Source: Gammaproteobacteria bacterium
GTDB lineage: Bacteria > Pseudomonadota > Gammaproteobacteria > Pseudomonadales > Azotimanducaceae
Length of the DNA: 12,733 nt
Assembly (NCBI GenBank): GCA_009839405.1
Contig: VXPR01000357.1
Location: 1-12,733, forward strand
Reading direction: 5' to 3'
The notes beneath the pieces were generated by a model. It did not search any database, was not told where the DNA came from, and saw only the letters and a list, made by a program, of their open reading frames with translations. Within the stretch, counting starts at the first letter, position 1, and each line of letters starts with the position of its first letter. The position numbers and the translations under genes were made by a program. Below, one piece after another: positions 1-6,553 of this stretch.

Positions 1-3000
1 ATCAGGAAGGTTCGCAACGAGTGCGGGCGCCGCGGTCACGCCTATCTCGACTTCTCCCGCGTTGGCCAGCTCTTTCCGGCAGATCATGGTGGCCGGGAGG
101 TGGAAGGCAGCCTGCAAGAAATTCTGCGCTGGGGGATCGAGGCTCCGGGGGGGCGCGGCGGGCGCCGTGGAATGCCCTCGTCCCTCATCACCACGGCGCT
201 CTTGGGCGAACAGAGCGACGTGGTTGGCATCCTCGACCAAAGCCTCGCCAACGACCCGAACGCGTCTGGTCGTGAGCGACTTACCGAGGCGTTGCAGGCG
301 CTGGCGGAAGACCCGCGCTTCAAGCAGGTGGTGAACGCCGTGCAAGCCAAGGTGGACGAAGCCTTCACCGCCACCGGCAGAAAGCGCACCGGACGAGGCT
401 CGCCGTGGGCAGATCTCCGGGAGCGGCGAGAGCACGCTGTGGCGCGGGAACGGGACATTCGTCAGCAAGTGGCCGCCAGCCAGGGCGCACGCGAGCAGGT
501 GGGGCTACTCGGCGAGCAACTGTTCGATGCCAGGGCCGAGACGGAACGCCTCGCGGACGCTTTGCAACGGCGGCGCCACCGAGAGGCCGCCGAGCAAGCA
601 CGCAAGGATGCTCAAGCCGGGTTCGAACGAGTGCAAGGCATCGTCACGCAGCTAGCGGAGAACGAGCAGGCTGTCGAAGCGGCGGCGGCCACGGCAGCTC
701 AGCTTGACGCCGATAGGGCGCAACTGGAGACGGAACTGAATGCACTGGCGCCGCTAGCAGAAGCGGCCAAGGCTCGCGTGCAGGAGGTCGAATCCGGCGC
801 GGAAGAACAGCAGCGGCGCCTGCGCGAGCAGGAAGCGGAAAACCGTCGCCTTGCCCTCGACGGCGAAGACAAGGCGCACCAGAACCGCGTGGCCGAAGCC
901 GGGCGGCTCGCGAACCTTGCGAGCGAGATCGAAGCCGCCACGAAAGCAGCCGACAGGCTCGAACAGGAACTCGCCGGCAAACGGGAACTGGTGCAACGCG
1001 CCCGGAACGAGAACGCGGACGACACCGCAGACATCGACGAGCTCGAATTCAGGCGCTCGGTCGTCCAGTTCCTTGAGGCAAAGGCAGCGTCGCAAGCGGT
1101 CGAGCAAGCACGCGACGCGGCCCGAACGCTCGCCCGGCAGGCCGAAGAGCAAGAGCAGCAAGCCGTCGCCGTGCGCGAAGAGGCGGCTCGGTTAAACGCG
1201 CCCGACGCCGCCGAGATCGAGCGTCTGCGCGCGGCCGAGACCGAGTGGGAGGTGGCGCAGGCGAGGCTATCCGTCGGCTTCGTTGCACAAGTGACGCTGT
1301 TCACCGGCGACGGCGAAGCGCAAGCCGAGGTGGATGGCGAGGCGCGTTCGCTGACTCTTAATGCCAACAAGGCCGCCGCTGTCGAGGCAGACCGGGACCT
1401 CACCCTCACGATCCCAGAGGTTGCCTCCTTCCGCGTCCAAGGCGGGGGCGCAAACCTACGCTCGGAAGCCGATGCCGCCGAACGGCGTTGGCAAGATGCA
1501 TCAAGCGCGGTGTTCGGCCGTACGGGATGCGACACACTGCAAGCGCTCGTGGAGCTCAAGAGCCGTGCAGACGAGCTGCTCGCGCACGCAGACCAACTTG
1601 CCCGCGATGCGGATTCGGCCCGTCTTCGAGCCGACGGCCTCGACGCACTCGAACAGCGCGTGGTGACCGAGGAAGCGACAGTGCAACGCCGTCGCGCCGC
1701 AGTGGAGGAGTTCCTCGAGCCAGACGAGAGCGTCGAAGAAGCGTTGCAGCAACTCCAGGCCGAGGACCAGCCCCTCCAAGACGAAGCGTCACTCACCGGC
1801 GAGATCGAGCAACGCAAGGAAAGCCTTCAGAAGCGCGAGCGCCTTTGCGACCGGTTCGACAACGAGATCAATACCGACGCCCGCGACCTGGCCCGGCAGC
1901 GCGAGGAACTAGCGGCCAGGGAGACTCGCCTCTCCGATGGCGCAGAGCAGGCTGGCGACTGGCGCTCGACGCTTCAAGGTGCCGAGGCCGAAAGCGCACG
2001 AATCGCCCGCGAACGCAGCGCCGTCGAAACCGAACTCGAAGCCATCCGCACTGAAGCCACGACCCAGGTGGAGGCCGCGCGCGAAGCGAGCGAGGAGTCG
2101 GGCCGCCGCCTTGCCGCCGTGCAGCAGGCTTTTGAGCAGAAGACCGACGCCCTCGCCGCTGCCAACAAAGAACTAGCGCATCTGCAAGGCGAGACCAGAC
2201 CATTGCGCGCCAATGCGGAAGGCGAGGACCTTGAAGCCGCCCAAGCGGCCCTCGAAGCGGCAAGTCAGGCCCTCGCCGAACTACCAGCGGGCGACGACAC
2301 CTTCGACATTCCCGAAACCGAACGCCAAGCACTGCGGGCAAAGCGCCTCGTCGCCGACCTCGAATCGGAACTGCGCAAGGCCGAGGGCGCGCTAGAACAG
2401 ATGGGCGGCCAAGTGCTCGAAGAGCAGCGCGAACAGGTAGAGGAAACGGTCAAGGCCCTCGACAGCCGCGAGCGTGAACTAGAGCTCGACTACGAAGCCT
2501 GGCGCTTGCTGCGCGACACCCTCACCGAAGCCGACGAAGCGAGCGCCGCCCACCTAGGCAGCGCCCTCGTGGAACCGGTGAGCCGCCGCATGGGCGCCTT
2601 AACCGGCGGCCGCTACGGCGACATCGCCATCGGCCCACAGCTCAACGCCACAGGCATTGCCCTCGCCGGCGGCGACCGCCCCTTCACCAGCCTCTCCATC
2701 GGCACCCAGGAACAGATCGCCCTCCTCCTCCGCCTCGCCATCGCCGAGGCCCTCGGCACCTTCCTGATTCTCGACGACCAACTGACCCAATCCGACACCA
2801 GCCGCATGAACGCCATGCACGGCGTCCTCACCGAAGCTGCCGAGCGCGTCCAAGTGGTCATATTCACTTGCCATCCAGACAGCTATCCCCTCGACGCAGC
2901 CAACGTGGTGGACCTAACCCAACATGTGATACGCAGCGACCGGGCACCCGAAAGCCCGTCCATCCAACCGGCCAGCAACAATCCGACGGGCTTTGAGGCG

Positions 3001-3111
3001 TCTGAGGAACCACCACACCGAACAAACCGCCGACGCCGACGAAACCCGCCCGACACCAACGAAGCCGTCGACACGGCCACCGCCCTCAAGAACTCGATGG
3101 AAAGCCGCTAA
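1..3111 (+). CDS. SMC/Rad50/YhaN-like coiled-coil ATPase, 5'-truncated by window edge
   Basis: The frame is open from base 1, so the gene starts outside the window; 1036 residues are visible. GTG 100 is only an internal codon. Numbering from base 1, residues 40-80 hold a Gly/Arg-rich stretch (PGGRGGRRG) followed by PSSLITTALLG, which I associate with the end of the N-terminal ATPase lobe in SbcC-like proteins. Then come long Glu/Ala/Arg/Gln coiled coils. A beta-rich, coil-free insert lies at about 423-490, followed by a second coiled coil. The C-terminal ATPase lobe has the ABC-type signature SIGTQEQ (about 899-905), Walker B FLILDD (about 921-926) and a switch histidine in FTCH (about 958). 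GTxEQ plus LDD resembles YhaN/RecF-type SMC-like ATPases. Walker A must lie upstream. The last 55 residues are polar, with an RRRRR patch, and look disordered. The likely role is DNA-end processing or repair, perhaps with an SbcD-like nuclease upstream, or defence; the window cannot decide. The family class is well supported, the exact function is not. Confidence 0.85.
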   Translation: MRKVRNECGRRGHAYLDFSRVGQLFPADHGGREVEGSLQEILRWGIEAPGGRGGRRGMPSSLITTALLGEQSDVVGILDQSLANDPNASGRERLTEALQALAEDPRFKQVVNAVQAKVDEAFTATGRKRTGRGSPWADLRERREHAVARERDIRQQVAASQGAREQVGLLGEQLFDARAETERLADALQRRRHREAAEQARKDAQAGFERVQGIVTQLAENEQAVEAAAATAAQLDADRAQLETELNALAPLAEAAKARVQEVESGAEEQQRRLREQEAENRRLALDGEDKAHQNRVAEAGRLANLASEIEAATKAADRLEQELAGKRELVQRARNENADDTADIDELEFRRSVVQFLEAKAASQAVEQARDAARTLARQAEEQEQQAVAVREEAARLNAPDAAEIERLRAAETEWEVAQARLSVGFVAQVTLFTGDGEAQAEVDGEARSLTLNANKAAAVEADRDLTLTIPEVASFRVQGGGANLRSEADAAERRWQDASSAVFGRTGCDTLQALVELKSRADELLAHADQLARDADSARLRADGLDALEQRVVTEEATVQRRRAAVEEFLEPDESVEEALQQLQAEDQPLQDEASLTGEIEQRKESLQKRERLCDRFDNEINTDARDLARQREELAARETRLSDGAEQAGDWRSTLQGAEAESARIARERSAVETELEAIRTEATTQVEAAREASEESGRRLAAVQQAFEQKTDALAAANKELAHLQGETRPLRANAEGEDLEAAQAALEAASQALAELPAGDDTFDIPETERQALRAKRLVADLESELRKAEGALEQMGGQVLEEQREQVEETVKALDSRERELELDYEAWRLLRDTLTEADEASAAHLGSALVEPVSRRMGALTGGRYGDIAIGPQLNATGIALAGGDRPFTSLSIGTQEQIALLLRLAIAEALGTFLILDDQLTQSDTSRMNAMHGVLTEAAERVQVVIFTCHPDSYPLDAANVVDLTQHVIRSDRAPESPSIQPASNNPTGFEASEEPPHRTNRRRRRNPPDTNEAVDTATALKNSMESR

Positions 3112-3171
3112 AGGCGACCTCGCGCCGCACGGCACGTGCTTCGCTAGTGGACGCGCTGTTCCAACGGGCCC

Positions 3172-3579
3172 TCACGAGGCTGTGAGCCATTGCTGCCGCA
3201 CCTGTTTCACGATCGCTCTGGCGATGTTCGGATTGTCGGGGTTCACGATCAGCGTCTGCGTCGCCGGCGAAACCAGCACATCCATATCCTCCATCGGCAC
3301 GACACCGAGCAGCACCTCGTCACCAAGAACCAACGCCCCCGTCACACACCCTCGATTCTCGAACTCGATGGCTACCGGGCCGACGTAAGGGACTAGCCGT
3401 GTGCTGCCGTCCGCAATCGTTACTTCCCGCTTGAACAACTCGACAAGACCAAGCTGCACAGCCACATGCTCGGGGATGCAGAGGTTCATGGCGCCGGTGT
3501 CCACCAAGGACCGGACATGCAGCGGCTTAACGTCCCGAGCGGGATTCGACAGCCTTAGATCGGCGTTGATCAGCCCCAT
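3172..3579 (-). CDS. Retropepsin-like (clan AA) aspartic protease, 135 aa
   Basis: A small single-domain protein on the minus strand, convergent with the ATPase gene and separated from it by 60 nt. It begins MGLINADLRL and carries the aspartic-protease hallmark VDTGA, with the predicted catalytic Asp at residue 27, followed by hydrophobic LCIP. The C-terminal half has a second family feature, LLGVVPMEDMDVLV, then PDNPNI. This matches the small bacterial/archaeal clan AA aspartic proteases that work as dimers, one Asp per subunit; it is about the usual length. The frame extends 28 codons further upstream to 3663, but ATG at 3579 has AGGGAG 6 nt before it and the domain begins directly there, so I choose it. 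There is no signal peptide, so it is probably cytoplasmic. The substrate is unknown, and no obvious partner gene is intact next to it. Confidence 0.82.
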   Translation of the reverse strand: MGLINADLRLSNPARDVKPLHVRSLVDTGAMNLCIPEHVAVQLGLVELFKREVTIADGSTRLVPYVGPVAIEFENRGCVTGALVLGDEVLLGVVPMEDMDVLVSPATQTLIVNPDNPNIARAIVKQVRQQWLTAS

Positions 3580-3867
3580 CGTTCGCTCCCTGCATTGGCC
3601 CAACAAGCCTACCGGATTTGGAGAGAGGTCGAACGCAGGCACCTGGCGGAAGTCGCCGCCCAATACTCAGATGTTCAAGGCGTGACATGGCATGCGCTGC
3701 GAGGCCATGGTGCCGGCGCCATGTTGGAGGCTCCCGGTTTGGTGGCGGACGCCATTGTGTCGTTTTGGGACGAGATCGGGTTCAGCTTCGATAGGATGCC
3801 TACTGCCCCACACTGGGTCGAACCCGCACCAACCCACCCCGTTGGATCCAGCGCCGGATCAATGTGA
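3559..3867 (+). pseudogene. Possible remnant of an alpha/beta-hydrolase C-terminus
   Basis: This covers most of the 3580-4002 stretch that lacks an intact gene. A plus-strand frame opens after a TAG at 3556 and ends at TGA 3865-3867. It has no ATG with a credible ribosome-binding site; the first start-like codon is TTG 3595. The middle reads WHALRGHGAGAMLEAP followed by LVADAIVSFW. This is similar in style to the His-containing last strand and helix of alpha/beta hydrolases, where a Gly-His motif is followed by LEAP and a helix ending in a bulky hydrophobic. The nucleophile elbow and all upstream strands are missing. Codon choice (TTG, CGA, AGG, TCA, ACT) looks less GC-rich at third positions than in the neighbours. 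It overlaps the start region of the minus-strand protease. It may equally be a chance open frame; I did not identify a specific parent gene. Confidence 0.22.
3586..3591 (-). promoter_or_regulatory. Ribosome-binding site fixing the aspartic protease start
   Basis: On the minus strand AGGGAG lies 6 nt before ATG 3579. It supports this start over the upstream in-frame start at 3663, which would add 28 residues not resembling the protease fold. Confidence 0.6.
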
Positions 3868-3934
3868 GGGAGCTTGCAGCCAACGCTTCGATTGGCGAAT
3901 GTTCCTCGAGTGGGCCCAGACCGCCCCAACACAA

Positions 3935-3985
3935 CTCTCCATACGCTGGGTTACGATTCGTCCACCGTAACGCGACGAACTGGAG
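3935..3985 (+). repeat. 51-bp direct repeat, copy 1: shared leader with embedded Shine-Dalgarno
   Basis: Identical over all 51 bases to 9816-9866. It ends in GGAG, 6 nt before ATG 3992. It contains three inverted pairs: outer CTCTCCA 3935-3941 with TGGAGAG 3981-3987 (7 bp in this copy, running 2 nt past the repeat end); A = GTTACG 3950-3955 with CGTAAC 3966-3971; B = TTCGTC 3957-3962 with GACGAA 3974-3979. A and B interleave as A-B-A'-B', so they exclude each other as simple hairpins or form a compact pseudoknot. The outer pair would base-pair the Shine-Dalgarno. TACGAT at 3952-3957 is a possible -10 hexamer (4 of 6 matches), but no conserved -35 precedes it. A protein operator or an RNA leader are both possible. 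Confidence 0.9.
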
Positions 3986-3991
3986 AGATCT

Positions 3992-4006
3992 ATGAGGAAC
4001 CCGTGA
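3992..4006 (+). other. Four-codon leader ORF (MRNP-stop) overlapping the binding-protein start
   Basis: ATG 3992 is the start codon positioned correctly for the GGAG in the repeat, as in the second copy, but it reads Met-Arg-Asn-Pro-stop. Its TGA (4004-4006) overlaps the GTG start at 4003 as GTGA, a typical translational-coupling arrangement. Alternatively, one missing C in the CCC run at 4000-4002 would account for it: with one extra C the ATG reads straight into the binding protein. Confidence 0.4.
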
Positions 4007-5586
4007 TCTCGCTCGATCTGCTGCCGGGTCGGCGCGCCGTCCGCACGTTCGCGGTCTGCGGCGTTCTGTCGCTGGCCGCCTGTTCGCAGCGCGAGACGGT
4101 GGACGCGCCGGCCCTCCCGGTGGCAGACGCCGGCCAGACGGTACGCTTCGGCACCCCGAGCCCAATGGTCACGTTCGACCCGCACGTCGCCGACACGGGA
4201 CCGCAGTTCTCGACCTACCTGACGCTGGTCTACGACGGCCTGACGAGCATCAACCCCGACAGCTTGAGCGAGGCCCTTCCGGGACTCGCGACTTCGTGGA
4301 CCTGGCCCGACGAGCACACCATCGACCTGACCCTGCGCCGGGGCGTGCGCTTCATTGACGGCGAGCGGTTCGACGCGCACGTCGCCAAGGCCAACCTCGA
4401 TCGGTTGATGGAACTGAAGGGGCCGCGGATCAACACCGTCGCGTCGATGTACGCGGCCGAGGTGCTGGACCCCTTCACCCTGAGGCTCCACCTGCACTTC
4501 CCGGATCCGAGGCTGCTCCCCAACCTCGGCGGATCGCCGGGGCTGATGGTGAGTCCCGCCGCTTTCGACAACGAGGATCTCGACCTCAATCCCGTGGGTA
4601 CCGGGCCGTGGCGCTACGACCGGGCGCGCTCGGTACTCGGCGAAGTGCTGCACTTCGTGCCAAACCCGGACTACTTCGATCCGGCCTTTCGCGACGCGCC
4701 GGCCGTCGACGTCCATGAACTCACGAACAACCGCGCGCGCCTGAACGCCCTCATTTCGGGCCAGATCGACATTGCCGTGGTGGGCCCGACCGAGGCCGCA
4801 CCCGCGCGCGACCGGGGCTTCGCCGTCAGCCAGCGCGCCAACCGCTGGTTCGGGCTGACGATTCTGGACCGCTCCGGAGACCTGGTGCCGGAGATGGGCG
4901 ACCCCCGGGTACGCCAGGCGCTCGGCTTCGCGGTGGACCGTCAGGCGATCGCGGATGCGGTGTACTTCGGCTATGCGCGGCCCACCTCGCAGCCGATGCG
5001 CCCCGGCCACATTGGCCACGACCCGGAGCTCGAGGGTTTCTTCTCATACGATCCGGGACGCGCCCGGGCCCTGCTCGACGAAGCCGGCATCGACACGTTC
5101 GCCTTTACCGTACCCGTCACGGCCAGCAGCATCCCGCAGTACGAGGCGGTCCAGGCCTACCTGCGCCGGGTCGGTATCGACATGCGCATCGAAGTCATCG
5201 AGAACGGCAGCATCGCGGCGCTGGCCCGCAGCCGCGACTACCCGGTCAACACCATCGGCTACCCGAACTTCGACCCCGACAGCCGCCACCCCGCGATCTG
5301 GTCCGTCACCGCCGGCTTCAACCCCTTCGGCTACGAGGACGAGCGGCTCGAACGGCTCGCCGCGGAAGCGATCGAGAGCCTCGACGCGGACCTGCGGCAC
5401 CGCAACTACCGCGAGTACTTCAACATCGTGGTCAAGGACGTGCTGACCCTCGTGTACCTGCAGATCGACGACCTCGTGGTCTATGACGCGAACAAGCTCA
5501 CTGGCGTGCGGGTCGGACGCTTCATCGACCCGTTGATGCGAGACATCCGGTTGCGCTCCCTCCCGGTTGCGGCGGCGGCCCGATGA
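4003..5586 (+). CDS. Peptide ABC transporter solute-binding lipoprotein (SBP_bac_5 family)
   Basis: A 527-residue extracytoplasmic binding protein of the OppA/DppA type, which captures oligopeptides (or less often nickel, opines or sugars in this family) and delivers them to the permeases. It starts at GTG with GAGG 5 nt upstream. The N-terminus has a basic stretch (GRRAVR), a hydrophobic core and the lipobox LAAC with Cys at residue 27, predicting a lipid-anchored protein. Family landmarks follow: TFDPHVAD and VYDGLT near the N-terminus, the LRRGVRFIDGERF segment, NPVGTGPW at about residue 195-202, and DPRVRQALGFAVDR at about 300-313. Length is normal for the family. It is the first gene of the importer operon and sits directly behind the 51-bp repeat. 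The ligand cannot be read from sequence; peptide is inferred from the family and the S9 peptidase downstream. The start is uncertain by a few codons because of the overlapping leader ORF. Confidence 0.88.
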   Translation: MISLDLLPGRRAVRTFAVCGVLSLAACSQRETVDAPALPVADAGQTVRFGTPSPMVTFDPHVADTGPQFSTYLTLVYDGLTSINPDSLSEALPGLATSWTWPDEHTIDLTLRRGVRFIDGERFDAHVAKANLDRLMELKGPRINTVASMYAAEVLDPFTLRLHLHFPDPRLLPNLGGSPGLMVSPAAFDNEDLDLNPVGTGPWRYDRARSVLGEVLHFVPNPDYFDPAFRDAPAVDVHELTNNRARLNALISGQIDIAVVGPTEAAPARDRGFAVSQRANRWFGLTILDRSGDLVPEMGDPRVRQALGFAVDRQAIADAVYFGYARPTSQPMRPGHIGHDPELEGFFSYDPGRARALLDEAGIDTFAFTVPVTASSIPQYEAVQAYLRRVGIDMRIEVIENGSIAALARSRDYPVNTIGYPNFDPDSRHPAIWSVTAGFNPFGYEDERLERLAAEAIESLDADLRHRNYREYFNIVVKDVLTLVYLQIDDLVVYDANKLTGVRVGRFIDPLMRDIRLRSLPVAAAAR

Positions 5587-5608
5587 GCCCGGCGGCGTCG
5601 ACGCACAC

Positions 5609-6553
5609 ATGCTGAAGCTGCTCGCGGCGCGCATCGTGGGGCTCGTCCCCCTGCTCCTGATCGTCTCGTTCCTGACCTTCCTGATGCTGCACCTCGTGCC
5701 CGGCGACATCCGCGACATCGTTCTAGGGGTCGATGCGACCCCGGAGCAGTACGAGGAACTCGGCGACAAACTCGGTCTCGACGATCCGTTCGTCATCCAG
5801 TACGGACGCTGGCTCTTCAAGGCCGTGCAGGGAGACCTCGGCACCTCCGCCTACAACAGCCAGACCGTGGTCGATGCCGTCCTCGACACCTTGCCGGTGA
5901 CGCTGTCGCTGACGTTCGGGGGAATGCTGGTCGGGGTGCTGATCGGCGTTCCCGCCGGGGTCTGGGCGGGCCTGCACCGCGGCTCGCTGGTAGACCGGGC
6001 GGCGGTCCTCGGCGCGACCGTCGGCCAGGCGCTGCCGAACTTCTGGATCGCCATCATCCTGGTGATTCCGTTCGCCCTGTGGTGGCAGCTACTGCCGGCG
6101 ACGGGCTTCACGCCGCCGACCGAGAGCGTCGTCGAGTGGCTACGCAGCGTGGCGCTCGCGTCCGTTGCGCTCGGCACGTCGGCAAGCGCGGCGCTGGCGC
6201 GGCAAACCCGCGGCGCGGTCATCGACGTGCTCGCCACCGACTACATCCGCACGGCGCGGGCCAAGGGCCTGCCGGAACGCACCGTGACCTTCCGTCATGC
6301 GCTGAAGAACGCTGCGGTGCCGATCGTCACGACCATCGGCTTTCAGGTCAACGGATTGCTCGGCGGCGCGCTGATCGTCGAGCAGGTGTTTGGTCTGAAC
6401 GGCTTCGGCTCCCTCGCCATCGAGGCCGTGCGCACCCAGAACATCCCGATCATGCAGGGCGTGGTGATGATGGGCACGCTGGTGATCGTCGCCGTCAACA
6501 TCGCCGTGGACGTCGCCTACAGCTACGTCAATCCTAGGATGAGGCCGGCGTGA
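5609..6553 (+). CDS. Peptide ABC transporter permease, DppB/OppB type
   Basis: A 314-residue inner-membrane permease subunit. The start at ATG 5609 gives the classic family N-terminus, a first membrane helix right at the start (LLAARIVGLVPLLLIVSFL) leading into HLVPGD; a TTG start 14 codons upstream is possible but would overlap the previous gene. About six membrane segments are visible, with helices around residues 7-29, 100-122, 135-158, 180-197, 235-260 and 285-305. The cytoplasmic EAA loop, which docks on the ATPase, reads DYIRTARAKGLPERTV and RHALKNA at about 211-235. The periplasmic segment containing QGDLGTS (74-80) is also typical. It lies 22 nt after the binding protein and shares a 4-nt GTGA overlap with the next gene. 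It would pair with the permease half of the fused protein downstream to form the translocation pore. Confidence 0.9.
   Translation: MLKLLAARIVGLVPLLLIVSFLTFLMLHLVPGDIRDIVLGVDATPEQYEELGDKLGLDDPFVIQYGRWLFKAVQGDLGTSAYNSQTVVDAVLDTLPVTLSLTFGGMLVGVLIGVPAGVWAGLHRGSLVDRAAVLGATVGQALPNFWIAIILVIPFALWWQLLPATGFTPPTESVVEWLRSVALASVALGTSASAALARQTRGAVIDVLATDYIRTARAKGLPERTVTFRHALKNAAVPIVTTIGFQVNGLLGGALIVEQVFGLNGFGSLAIEAVRTQNIPIMQGVVMMGTLVIVAVNIAVDVAYSYVNPRMRPA

Noticed and set aside
3169..3190. Short hairpin (CTCAC/GTGAG) at the end of the protease gene considered as a terminator
   Set aside because: Only about 5 bp, overlapping the stop codon, and no T-run on either strand.
3950..3971. GTTACG...CGTAAC considered as an integron attC site
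   Set aside because: The 7-nt GTTRRRY core does not fit (GTTACGA), there is no integrase, and the adjoining genes are not cassette-like.
3874..4002. In-frame upstream extension of the binding protein through the repeat, which would read LHTLGYDSSTVTRRTG; the same in-frame peptide precedes the S9 gene from 9767
   Set aside because: It would put 35-43 residues before clear signal peptides, sequence before the repeat is not conserved between copies, and the repeat ends with a Shine-Dalgarno at proper spacing. The shared phase can be chance.
3859..5019. Long minus-strand open frame opposite the binding protein; similar long antisense frames at 7974-9506 and 699-1817
   Set aside because: Low-complexity Arg/Gly/Ala/Ser composition, no recognisable motifs, and they lie opposite well-supported genes.
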